The notes below the pieces were generated by a model. It ran no database searches. It saw only the letters and a program-made list of their open reading frames with translations, and was not told where the DNA came from. A stretch of DNA of 64,000 nt, taken from the NCBI GenBank assembly GCA_019188255.1, contig JAETXT010000002.1, positions 62,001-126,000 of the forward strand, given 5' to 3'. The stretch comes from Verticillium longisporum (taxonomy: Eukaryota; Ascomycota; Sordariomycetes; Glomerellales; Plectosphaerellaceae). Positions within the stretch are counted from its first letter, which is position 1; each line of letters opens with the position of its first letter. This document shows positions 1 through 10,902 of this stretch, piece after piece. A program made the position numbers and the translations under genes.

Positions 1-1
1 G

Positions 2-3000
2 GGCCACAATTTGTCAAAGGATGACACTTGCTACTGTCTCTACACTTCAGGAACAACGGGTACACCAAAGGGTTGTGAGATAACGCATGAGAATGCAGTC
101 CAAGCAATGAAGGCGTTCCAGCGTCTATTTGCTGGTCATTGGGACGAAGAATCGAGGTGGCTGCAGTTCGCTTCGTTCCATTTCGATGTGTCTGTTCTGG
201 AGCAATATTGGAGTTGGTCAGTCGCAATGCCGTTGGTCGTTGTTCCTCGAGATATCATTCTCGATGACATTGCGGCGACGATACGACGCCTTCGCATCAC
301 ACATCTGGATCTCACGCCTAGTCTTGCTCGGCTTCTCGACCCAAAGGATGTCCCGACACTCTGCAGGGGCGTCTTCATCACGGGTGGCGAAGCCCTGAAA
401 CAGGAGATCCTCGACACCTGGGGCCCTCAGGGAGTCATCTACAACGCATATGGCCCCACAGAGGCCACGATTGGCGTAACCATGTATCAGCGCGTGCCAC
501 AGAACGGCCGCGCATCCAACATTGGGCGCCAGTTCGACAATGTTGGCACCTACGTCTTTGAGCCTGGTACTGAAAAGCCGGTGTTGAGAGGTGCCGTTGG
601 TGAACTTTGCATTTCCGGGAAGTTGGTCGGCAAGGGCTACCTTAACCGCCCTGAGCTCACTGCCGAACGCTTCCCAGTCCTTGAGCATTTCAAGGAGAAG
701 ATCTACCGCACAGGAGATCTAGTTCGGGTCATGTATGACGGGTGCTTCGAGTTCCTTGGTCGTGCTGATGACCAGGTCAAGCTACGCGGACAGCGTCTGG
801 AGATTGGAGAGATCAACCACGCCATCCGCACAGGTGTTGCCGCCGTCAAGGACGTGGTCACTCTTGTGACCAAGCATCCAAAAGTGGACAAAGATCTTCT
901 GGTGACCTTCGTCACGTCAAGCGAAGCAGCAACATCAATTGGTGAACTTGAGGTGCTTGGCGGAGCGGAAACCTTCAAGCTCAGACAGACAGTTCTGAAG
1001 GCATGCCGTCATAAACTCCCTGGCTACATGGTGCCGTCCTACGTCCTTGAGGTTCCTTTCATTCCTCTTTCCATCAACAACAAGGCGGAAATGAAGATCC
1101 TACGGCACCTATTCGCCTCGTTGACACCGGAACTGCTGCTGCACGTCTCTGCCCCTGCTCCCTCACAGGAAGCCCTAGCTACTACAAAGACCCAAAAGAC
1201 GGTGCTGAGAGCTGTGTCAAAGTTCTCTGGCGTTTCTGCTAGCGAGCTTTCTTTGAACAGTAACCTTTTTGACCTCGGTATCGATTCGATCTCGTGCCTT
1301 CGACTCTCACGACTTTTGAAACACGACGGTCTGCGAACTGCAGACCCGGCGTTGGTACTCAAGAACCCCTTCCTCGGCGACCTTGCCGAAGCCCTCAGTG
1401 ACCCCTATGACCACGAGTTTCCGAGCGCCGTCAGAGAAGCTCAACAGCAAATTCATGCGTTTAGCCATCGCTTCAGACACGAAGTTCGCCAGAGACTGTC
1501 GCTTCCAGCAGGGGTTTCTGTTGACTACATTGCCCCGTGCACTCCTCTGCAGGAAGGCATGCTGTCTCGGACATTTTCCAAGGGAGAAGAGTCCTACTTT
1601 GTTTCATTCCAACTCAAACTGAGTGACAACCTCATGGCAAGCCGGTTGCAAGAGTCTTGGGATAAGCTCGTTGCCCTACATCCGATTCTGCGGACCCGAT
1701 TTGTGCCAACTTCGGGAGGGTTCGCTCAGGTGGCTCTTTCCCCCACACAGATTCCTTGGAAAAGCCACACAGTCGACCAAGATGGAGTTAAGCTGCTCCT
1801 CCAGGAGGCGCGCTCGTCCTGGATCAAGAATAACCAAGACAGCATCTTGGAGCCGATGGAATGCCTCCTAGTCGATTCCGAAGGGGATCGACTGCTAGTA
1901 GTGCACATTTTCCATGCTCTTTACGACGGAATCAGTTTCGAGTCCATGTTGCAGTGGCTAGCTGATGACATGTCGCAGAAGGCTCATGCACAGCGACCAG
2001 CTTTCTTGGACACCCTGTCACATGGGCCTCTGCAAAACTTCGACCACAGCCGGTCCTTCTGGTCAGAGCATCTCAGCTCATGCACCTTTGAGCCTCTGCC
2101 ACGGATAATTGCCGATGAAGCACCAGGTCTTCGCTCCGTCCGCCGGCTTTACAACGTTGAGAGACTCAGGGAGACAAGCAAAGCACTGAACATCACCTTG
2201 CAGTCCGCTGTCTTGTCCTTATGGTCTGGCACCTTTGGCAAATATTTCTCCCCAAAAGCTGCGATGGGAGTTGTCGTTTCAGGGCGCGCTCTTGACATAG
2301 AAGACGTTGAGGATGTGATGGGACCCCTTTTCAACACCTTGCCTTTCTACCCAGACGTCGCCACCAACAATACGCTACAGAAGCTGGCGCAGAGGTGCCA
2401 TGACTTCAACGTTTCAACTCTGCCCTTTCAGCACACGGCGTTACGAAACATCCAGAAGTGGTGCAGTGGAGGTCATCCCATTTTCGACAATCTCTTCGTC
2501 TACCAAAATGACGTGCCTTTGGCCAACAACGCCGAGACATTCTGGACGGTAGAAGACAGCTTCGTGGCCAACGACTACCCGCTCGCCTTTGAGGCGACTG
2601 CCAAGGGAGATGCTGACCTTCAGGTCCAAATTGTTGTCCGCCAAGACGTGGCAACTGAGGCTGACCTCCAACGTATCTTGGAAGACTTTGAAGAGGCGGT
2701 GTTTGCTTTGTCTACCGGAAGAGCGGGCACGTTGCGCAACCAAGCCTTTGCACTGACCTCTCAAGAAAGCTCAGCGGGCGCTTCACCATTGACTACTCGA
2801 AGCGCTAGCACTGATTCCGCGGGACATTCTACAGACGTCAGCGCCCCAGAGTTCACGGTATCAAACTTTGGGTGGACAGAGGCAACACTCGCGATTAGGT
2901 TTGAGATATCGAAATTGGCCCAAATCCCGGCCGAAAGAGTCTCCGAGTGCAACTCATTGCTTGAGCTGGGCTTGGACAGCATTGATATAGTCAGCCTGTC

Positions 3001-6000
3001 AACCAGGCTCAAGCAAAAAGGCATCGACATCTCCATGTCACAACTGTTACGAGCCCAAAACATTGAGAGCATGGAGAAGGTCATAGGACGTGAGGTGCTG
3101 AGGGACAGAGGAGAAAAGTCAGACTCAACATTCGATGCACTCTTGCTGCAGCTTCACGAAGCTGTCGTAGCAACTGGGTACGACATGGGAACAGTCGAAA
3201 GCGTTCTGCCGCCAACCCCACTTCAAGAATCCATGGTAGCCGACATGATTGACTCAGACTTTGAGCGATACTTCAACCACGACGTGATGGAGATTTCCAA
3301 GGACACCATCGTGGAGTCACTAGTAGACGCTTGGCTCGAGGTTATCTCACAGTCGCCAATACTGCGAACGGTCTTCTTACAAGTCGACGATCCACGGCTC
3401 GAACAGACATTTTGCCAGATTGTGCTGGCTCACCACTTGCCCTCGATCCAACACATTCAGCTCCAAGGCGAACAAGAAATCGAGGGAGTCTATGCAGCGC
3501 ATCGCCGAAATGCAAGTGACGCAAGGGGTGCTTCACAATTGCTCCAGTTGACGATCGCGAACGTCGGTGATCGGAGTTATGTCGTTTTCAGCATTGCCCA
3601 CGCTCTTTACGATGGATGGTCATTGGCTCTTCTTCATCAAGACGTCGATTCGGCTTACCACAATATGCTGGAGCAACGCCCGTCTCCACGAAATATATTA
3701 AGAGCTTGCTGCAGTCACCGACTGACAAAAGCCAACGATTCTGGTCCCAATATCTAGCTGGTGCTCCCCCTTCACTTCTTCCAGAGAGTACCACACCCCC
3801 CACTGACTCTATACATCATGATGAGACCATGTCAAGCTTGAGTTCTGGAGAAGTCATGGCATTCTGCAAAAGAAACTCGGTCACCTTACAAGTGCTTGGT
3901 CAAGCCTGTTGGTCAACTGTTCTTGCCACACGACTCGGTGCCCTGGATGTTTCATTCGGTGTTGTCCTGTCCGGGCGCGATACAGAGGAGGCCCAGAATC
4001 TCATGTTCCCTACGATGAATACCGTGGCGCTTCGGTGCGTTCTTCACGGCTCAGCTAGGTCATTCCTGCGATACCTTCAGGACACCATGTCGGACGTTTA
4101 CGAATACCAAACGTTTCCGCTCCGGAGAGCACAGCTTGCTGGCAAGCAAGCACCTGGAGGCCTTTTCAATACGCTTTTCCTCCTCCAGCGGCAACCAGAC
4201 ATCGCCGAACACCGCACGAAAAAAGTCGGGCTTACCAAGTCGGTCCAGACCTCAGCCACGACCGACTTTGCGGTATGTGTAGAGTTGGAAGCAACAGAGG
4301 ACCAACTCATTTGGCGCGTTGCTGGCAAAGAATCGTCCACGTCCGAGCACGATGTCAAGGAACTTCTGGAGCATCTCGACAGGGCAATGAATCACTTTGT
4401 GCAGAGACCGGAGGGCAGCCTCTTACAGTTCGAAGGCGACCGCACTTCAATTTGCCACCTTCCAGCTTTCGTATCCGATTCGCAAACCACAATGCCAGAT
4501 AGCGGCAAGGACAACGGAAACACAATTACCCTCGAGGAACCCGAATCTCAAGTAGAGTCGACCATTCGTAAGATTCTGTCAGAGGTTTCCGGAATACCAT
4601 ACGAATCTATATCAAGGGACAGCACCGCTTACCACCTTGGCCTCGACTCTATCAGTCTTATCAAGGTATCCTCAATATTAAAGAAGAAGGATATCATGCT
4701 CGGCGTGCATGCCCTCCTTACGGCGTCGTCTCTCAGTCACATGGCAAAGGTAGCGGGAAATGCCCCAAAGACACTTTCCGTGGAGGTACAAGAGGCCTGT
4801 ATGATTCCCGACAAGATTAAACTCGAGCAAGTGCAGAGCCTGGCCGGTTTTACAGAATCCCAGGTCGAAGACGTTCTGCCGGCGGTGCCGATGCAAGTCT
4901 ACATGATGACCGCATGGCAAAACTCCCAAGGCCGTGTTTTTTATCCGGCGTTCCGCTATCGATTGGACGAGTCGGTGTCCTTGGATGCTGTACAAAAAGC
5001 GTGGGCAGATCTCACCGCGACGGAGACGCTTCTCCGTACCTGTCTCGTTGCAACAGGCGATTGGGACATGCCCTTCCTACAAATCGTGCTAGCTCCAAAC
5101 GTCACAGGACCTCATTCGCAGATCTTGCTTCTCAGCAGGGGCTCGGAGGAAGAAGTCGCGGGCGAGTGCTGGCCAAAAGTCAGAATGACCGCGGAACAGC
5201 GTGCGGACGGCGCATGGGAGCTGACTCTCAATATACACCATGCGCTCTACGATGGCATCACCCTTCCCGGCATCCTGGACAAACTGAGACAAAATGTCGT
5301 CAATAACAACAAGAAAGACGAACATAAGAATCCTTCGTCTCGGCCATGGAGGTCATTTATTGCCCACCACCAGTCTCCGGGCATCATCGATGAACGCAAG
5401 GCTTTTTGGACGAAATACCTAGCAGATGACGACGATTCTGCACCTCCGCGGACGCATGATTCCTTCGGAGACAGAACTGCCTACCTCCGGCGATCCGCCG
5501 TCTCGGGCATGGGCACAATGAGCACTGCATGCGCCAGCAATGGAGTTGGGCTACCAGCACTCATGTTCGCTGCAGTAGCACAGAGCCTGCACGCAAGGAG
5601 AGTTCCGAGTAGCGAACCTGTCATATTTGGCATCTACTACAGCAACCGGGCGGTAGAGGACGATCCGTCAACGGAGCTTTACCCGACGCTGAATCTGCTG
5701 CCGTTGAAGGTCATGGTCCAAGAGAAGACGAGGCTCATGGAGTTGGCGCACGACGTTCAGCAAGACCTACATCGTATCATGTCCTTGGCTAACTCGACCG
5801 TGGGACTGTGGGAGATCAAGGAATGGACAGGCGTTGCAGTCGACGTTTTCGTGAATTTTCTTAACCTGCCCAAGGGGCAAGAAACCCCCGACGTTTTTCA
5901 TGAGGTCGTAGATGATGGTCTCTTCAATGGAGTTGACAGGCCTACCTCACGGGCCAGTCCTGACCCTTTAAGCTTTGACGCCCCTTGGTTGAGCAAAAAC

Positions 6001-6214
6001 CCGGTTCGGGGTGCTTTCCCGGTACGTCTACTTCCAATCCTGAACATGTCTAGTGACTAACTGACAACAACAGGCTGCGATGGATATCGAGGCTGCTGTG
6101 AACGGGGATACATTGGACATAGGCGTCTTCGGCTCTGTCGCAAGAACGACAATAGAAGAGGCCCAGGCCTTGGTTGATGCCATGGCGGAATGTTTGAGCA
6201 TATTCAAAACGTAG
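2..6214 (+). CDS. sidC: Ferricrocin/SidC-type siderophore NRPS, 5'-partial, one frameshift
   Basis: This is the C-terminal part of a multimodular nonribosomal peptide synthetase; the frame is open to the left edge. Domains in order: adenylation domain (A3 core LYTSGTTGTPKG, A8 LGRADDQVKLRGQRLEIGEI, A10 NNKAEMK), carrier T1 (DLGIDS, Ser codon 1286-1288), condensation C1 (HALYDG), T2 (ELGLDS, Ser 2978-2980), C2 (HALYDG near 3600), T3 (HLGLDS, Ser 4648-4650) and C3 (HHALYDG near 5235). An A-T-C-T-C-T-C tail with two modules lacking A domains is the architecture of SidC/NPS2 ferricrocin synthetases, which build a cyclic hydroxamate siderophore for intracellular iron handling. A terminal intron (6022-6073, GTACGT...CAACAG, branch CTAAC) joins to a last exon ending at 6214. 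Inside C2 the frame slips at the A run 3691-3693: one missing base gives the expected R-K-Y-I-K join. A 59-bp intron (3643-3701) would also restore the frame but would delete conserved C-domain residues. The gene symbol is by architecture only. Confidence 0.9.
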
Positions 6215-6920
6215 GAGAGGGTATTGGACTAAATTGAAGTTTGTTTACTGTCCAGTGCTGTCATTGCAGTCATCAGGGTGTGGATAAGATTGGTGACGCT
6301 TCTGTGCTCAGTTGTAAGGGTTATCAAGTGCAGTGCAGATGCTTAGAAGTTGGATTCGAGGGTTGATCGACACGCTTCCTTTGTGACTGACACGATGAAC
6401 GATTCTCACCGGGAGGCGGCAAATCAGGATCACATCTGGTTTTAGATGGCCAAGCAAGCAGGGCTGTTAGCTCTTCGCAATGCAGTAATTGGGTGGCTTT
6501 TCATGCAAAAGCAAAAAGCGAGACGTCCACTCCCTGCGCCCGCGCTGAGCAAGCATTAAGACTACAACGTGCTTGAGAAATTTGCGCCGAGTCAAAGTCA
6601 GAGTCGTTGGCGGTCTTGTCAGGGGCGGAAGTCCGCCTAACATGTTAGACCATCTCGGTTATCGGCATTGCATGGGGCTTTCATGCTGGGTCCGAGATGA
6701 AGTGGCGCCGGTGTAAGCACTTGGAGCGACATACATGGTCGGACCTCGACAATAAAGGGTGACGAGTGGTAACGTGTGTCAGGTATATGTGCATCGATCA
6801 GATACCTATTGAACTGGCAAATCTTCCGAGTACCAGATTTCTGTTTCGGATCTTTCTCGCCCACAACTCGAACCAAGCCATCCCTTTCGTCTGATCCCGG
6901 CAAGCAAGACGTTTGACATC
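6215..6920. other. Intergenic, NRPS 3' side / upstream of secreted protein gene
   Basis: No coding potential recognised. It holds the NRPS 3' UTR and the promoter of the following small secreted-protein gene. No convincing motif cluster or repeat was seen. Confidence 0.6.
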
Positions 6921-7577
6921 ATGGCCATCATGTCTCTCAGGCTCTTCACCTCAGCCATCTTGCTTGTTGCACCAGTCCTGGCCAAGACCGACCTGGCAGG
7001 CTGCACGTATTCCGACTCGGTTGTCACGCCGGCTGGCGGCTCCCCATACGCTACACGGATCTGGTTCGTCGAGGATACCGGCGAGATCTGCGAGTTCCTG
7101 GATTGCGGAGGCGGCCGCGCGCCGCCCAAGACGACAGTACCCGGGTGCGGTTCGTATGAGGGCACCGACACTTATAGCCCACGCTTCCTCGCCTCTAGTA
7201 CGACATCAGTTGCGGCCGAAAGCACGGCTGAGGTCATCTCTGAAGCTCCCACTACCGAAGCACCCTCTCTGGAACCGACGCCGAGTAGCTCAGCGCAAGC
7301 CGATAGCCTTTCCACTTCTGATATCGCATCGACCGAAGAGGTCCTGGCGTCGACCCAGTCATCAAAGGCATCCCAGATGCTCTCGTGGTCTCAGACATCT
7401 ACAGCCATTGTTACGACTGCGACGCCGACTTCGGCGTCGGAAACTGCCAGCGAAAGCGAAGGAACGGAGGGAAGCAGCCAGGCGTCCGCCACGGAGACGC
7501 CCAACGCCGCCAATGCCGGGAGCATGGGAATAATTGGGCTCCTTGCTGGAGCTGCCATGGGCGCAGTACTGCTGTGA
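6921..7577 (+). CDS. Small GPI-anchored secreted protein beside the siderophore synthetase
   Basis: This is a single-exon 218-residue protein. Residues 1-21 form a signal peptide (hydrophobic core LFTSAILLVAPVLA). A compact Cys-containing domain follows at about 22-85, with the distinctive stretch CEFLDCGGGRAPPKT. Then comes a long Ser/Thr/Ala-rich, probably O-glycosylated stalk, and a C-terminal hydrophobic tail (GIIGLLAGAAMGAVLL) preceded by small residues, typical of GPI attachment. From memory, fungal proteins with this Cys domain are often annotated 'siderophore biosynthesis', apparently from linkage to siderophore NRPS genes rather than biochemistry. It lies 0.7 kb downstream of the NRPS on the same strand. 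A role at the cell surface in iron handling is inference. A second ATG (6930) is an equally good start. Confidence 0.8.
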   Translation: MAIMSLRLFTSAILLVAPVLAKTDLAGCTYSDSVVTPAGGSPYATRIWFVEDTGEICEFLDCGGGRAPPKTTVPGCGSYEGTDTYSPRFLASSTTSVAAESTAEVISEAPTTEAPSLEPTPSSSAQADSLSTSDIASTEEVLASTQSSKASQMLSWSQTSTAIVTTATPTSASETASESEGTEGSSQASATETPNAANAGSMGIIGLLAGAAMGAVLL

Positions 7578-8051
7578 ACGAATGATGCCCGCCAGAAACA
7601 AACATCTCGGGCCAGAGTCTCGTCAAACCTTGTAGAGATCGGAGTGTACGCTGCCAGTATGCCAAGGGTAGCTATGTCATTAGATGAAGGACTCGCAATC
7701 ATTTGTACATGGCAAACACCAATTGTAACAGTAATAATATTGACGCCTGTCAAATGATGTCGCCGCTGGTGAACTGAGATGGGTGGGTTGCTATGATGAC
7801 TCAGCATGCGACAAGATCACGGAAGATCCGAAGAACCGGGCAGCCGAAAAAAATCCTCGCCTGGCTGAGCTGCCCCATAATCGCAATCATCGCAATCATC
7901 ACCAGGCGAAGATACTCCGTCACTGCAAACGCGCTCCGCAACCGACACCACCCACGGCTTCACCATCGCATCACACTCCTGACGGCTTTCCATCGCCCGT
8001 TGTTGCTCGACCCATCTGTCAAGGAAAACACCCCCTCCGCACATCACAGCC
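7578..8051. other. Intergenic, upstream of TIM17
   Basis: Two overlapping plus-strand ORFs run through here into TIM17 exon 1, but their translations look like random GC-rich sequence. Nothing else recognised. Confidence 0.5.
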
Positions 8052-8697
8052 ATGGATCACACACGCGACCCCTGCCCCTGGGTTATCCTCAACGACTTTG
8101 GCGGCGCCTTCTGCATGGGAGTATGTCCCCCTTACTCAACAAGCGCATCTCTACCTACGATACTTTGGTGGAGGGTCGATGCGGCATCCGAAGAAATGTG
8201 TTCATCGACGTCGTGAAGCTCCGTGACTAACGTGTTTTCTTCCAGGCTATCGGCGGCACGATATGGCACGGCATCAAGGGTTTCCGAAACTCCCCTTACG
8301 GTGAGCGTCGCGTTGGCGCCCTCACCGCCATCAAGATGCGCGCTCCCGTTCTCGGTGGCAACTTTGGCGTCTTTGGTGGCCTCTTCTCCACGTTTGATTG
8401 CGCCGTGAAGGGCATCCGTCAGAAGGAGGATCCCTGGAATGCCATCATCACCGGCTTCTTCACCGGCGGCGCGCTCGCCATCCGTGGTGGCTACAAGTCG
8501 GCGAGGAACGGTGCCATTGGCTGCGCCGTGCTCCTCGGTGTCATTGAGGGTGTCGGTATTGGCTTCCAAAAGCTGATGGCCGGAAGCACCAAGCTCGAGG
8601 TATATTCTCTCGTGCTCTTCATCCGCGATTGACTATGGCTGACTCTTTCTAGATGCCCCAACCTCCTCCCTCCCAGGAGGAAATGTCTCTTGCTTAA
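8052..8697 (+). CDS. TIM17: Mitochondrial import inner membrane translocase subunit Tim17
   Basis: Tim17 is a core subunit of the TIM23 presequence translocase in the mitochondrial inner membrane. Exons 8052-8120, 8246-8599 and 8653-8697 give 155 residues, the usual Tim17 length. Introns are 8121-8245 (GTATGT...TTCCAG, branch CTAAC) and 8600-8652 (GTATAT...TTCTAG). Recognisable family features are the N-terminus [32 protein letters not shown], the glycine-rich membrane segments ([29 protein letters not shown]) and a short polar Pro-rich tail. The first intron falls just after the first conserved block, so single-frame ORFs miss the real start. It converges on the asparaginase gene. Confidence 0.95.
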
Positions 8698-9164
8698 AAT
8701 TTCTTCGAACACATTTACAAACCGAAAGATTTCTTGATTTTCAGCGATTCAGCGCGACGCCGCTGGCTCTGTTACGATACGACGGACCGACCGACCGATC
8801 GACCAACCCACTCCTCTCCTCTTCCAGTCTGCCACCCGACCGGGGCTCGACTATTGTGTTCACCAAACCACGAATCATAATCATCACTTGCATACCAGGC
8901 GGAGGCGTTCCATGTACAATATGTAGACAGACCTCTACGGGGGCAAAGGGGGCGGAAAGCGGTTTGCGGGCCATATATGGGAGGCCCAGCAGACGGAGCC
9001 GACAGAGAAGTGGTGTCAGACACTCGTCTGCGCTGCGCCGTTGGCTACGAGCCGTGCGGCAGTACTCTTTCAAGCTCTCGAGGTGGGCTTGGGAGGGAAT
9101 AGAACCACCATTACTACACGTTTTTGTTTGGTGCCTTTGCTGTTGACTGAATCGCCACAGTTGC
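8698..9164. other. Convergent 3' region, TIM17 / asparaginase
   Basis: 3' flanks of two converging genes. No gene, repeat or RNA recognised. Confidence 0.6.
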
Positions 9165-10561
9165 TCATCTCAATAGGCCCCCTACAGTCGAGTCACCGCG
9201 CCAGACCTCCGCATGGCTCCTTCCATCATCGTCAACCCACGCCCGAAACATACCGGCACAGTTGTAGTCCTGCAGAACCTCGGATCGCGTCTCTAGGACA
9301 TCGCCCTGCGGCCCGCGCACAACAGTCAACTCGATCCCGATGATGCCGCCCTGCCCCTCGCCCGTGCGACCCCAACGATCACCTGCGCTCTTCTGCAGCT
9401 CACCTCTGGGGCCTGCAATAGCCGACAATGCCTCCGCGCTGGATTCCCGCTTCCACTGTGCACGAGAGACCACGGAGTGCAACGCGGCAACTCGCAGAAA
9501 CGAGTCACCATTGCCGGTTCCAGACCCAGCAAAGGATCGAGTAACCGTCGTCGAGCCGCCGCCTCGAGTCGGAAGTGGCGTGTACATCAAAGGTTGGGGG
9601 AGGCAGTCGGCCAACAGTCGCTGAAGCCCGTCACTGATGCCAACGCTGGATCCAAGACGACCGAGAACGCCCCGCACGCCTGAGTCCCACGCGGTCGATC
9701 CGAGGCCGCCATCCCCGTCATCCTCCCACTCGCCAGCCCAGAATCCAGCCCCCACGGTCGGCGTGTCCCCGATCCTGCCGGACAGCTTATTCGTGAGTCC
9801 GCCGGTGCTGGTCGCCACACAGACAACGCCCTCTTCATCCAGCGCAACGGCACCGCACGTCCCCTGCGGCAGAATCCCCTTCTCGCCCCCGTCGCCGCCA
9901 CGGCGCCCTCGCGGTCCTCGCACCGCAGCGCCTCGACGTGCTCGTCCCACCGCCTCTGCGTGAAAAAGTAGGCCGGCGCCACCGTCTCGAGCCCGTACCG
10001 CGCCGCCAGCGTCGCCGTCAGCTCGTCGCCGTTGAGGTGTCCGTGGCCCTGGGCAGAGGGCACGTCGGGGCGCCCGGCGGCGGCCTCGGGGGCGTCCTCG
10101 CCGTGCTCGAGGGCGGCGCGCGCCAGGAGGATGGGGTTGCGCACGCGGCGCACGCCCGACACGCCGACGGCGCGCTTCTTGTGCCCGCGCGAGACCATGA
10201 CTGAGGCCCCTAGCTCGTTGGTGCCGTCGCGGGTGAAGACGGCGCCGTGGCCGCTGTTGTAGAGCGGGTCGTTCTCCAGGAGGCTGACGGCGTGGGTCGC
10301 CGTCTGGAGAGCGCCGGGGAGCCGGCCCGTGGAGATCCGGGTCGTCATGTACGTGTTCGTTTTTGCGAGCTGTGGGTTTCATCAGATAGGGGGGTTACCT
10401 CAGGGAATCATGTAGGAACTGACAATGGTGAGAAGCGATCTGCGGTAGGCTTCCCAGTCCTTCGGTGGGAGATAGGCGTGTGTAATGTTCCCCGCGCCAC
10501 CGTGTATGATGAGCCGCGGCTTGACCTTGAGGGTCTCAGACCGCTGCGACTTGTATTCCAT
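9165..10561 (-). CDS. Plant-type (Ntn-hydrolase) asparaginase / threonine aspartase-like, one frameshift
   Basis: The family hydrolyses L-asparagine or isoaspartyl dipeptides and matures by self-cleavage before a catalytic Thr. Exon 1 (10424-10561) carries the N-terminal motif [11 protein letters not shown]. The intron is 10370-10423 (GTCAGT...CCACAG, phase 0). Exon 2 continues with [12 protein letters not shown] and the substrate loop. The nucleophile region reads GTCGAVALD followed by [20 protein letters not shown], so the Thr nucleophile and oxyanion residues are present. The frame breaks at the C run 9886-9890 (plus strand): one extra base there joins the two halves within a variable loop just before the nucleophile. 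I chose Met at 10561 because upstream in-frame residues to 10714 look non-homologous. It lies next to and in the same direction as the DUG2-like gene; six GATA motifs lie upstream. Confidence 0.85.
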
Positions 10562-10902
10562 GACGGCAGGTCCTAATCTATGTTTAGTCTCTATTTGAAG
10601 AAATGGTGAAAAGCCTTTGTCGTGGTTTTCCTTGACGAGGCTTTGAAGACTACCTCCTCTGTCGTCCGACGGTGTTGATGGTGTGCCTGAGATAAGATAA
10701 GACGTGACCTCCAAGAATGGTCAAGATCGACGGCTCTCCCTGTTTGCCATCCCAACAGCCCGTCACTCGGAAGCAAGTAATAAGATAGATAGCCCGGGTA
10801 TCAAATATTGATCTATCATATCCTGAGTTGAATATCCAGCCCTATCTATTGCCCCTAACGCCGTGTTTTACAATCATGCCTTTTTTCCCTCTTTTTGCCA
10901 AG
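10562..10902. promoter_or_regulatory. Asparaginase promoter with six HGATAR motifs
   Basis: Between the asparaginase start and the DUG2 stop are six matches to the fungal GATA-factor site HGATAR: plus strand 10690-10695, 10695-10700, 10783-10788 and 10787-10792; minus strand 10813-10818 and 10842-10847. Paired, closely spaced sites are the arrangement preferred by AreA/NIT2 nitrogen regulators. Nitrogen control of asparaginase is therefore plausible, but SreA-type GATA factors bind similar sites. The segment also contains the DUG2 3' end. Confidence 0.55.

Noticed and set aside
3600..3760. Programmed ribosomal frameshift in the NRPS
   Set aside because: No slippery heptamer plus structure is evident, and four other genes show the same type of break, so a data or mutation explanation is simpler.
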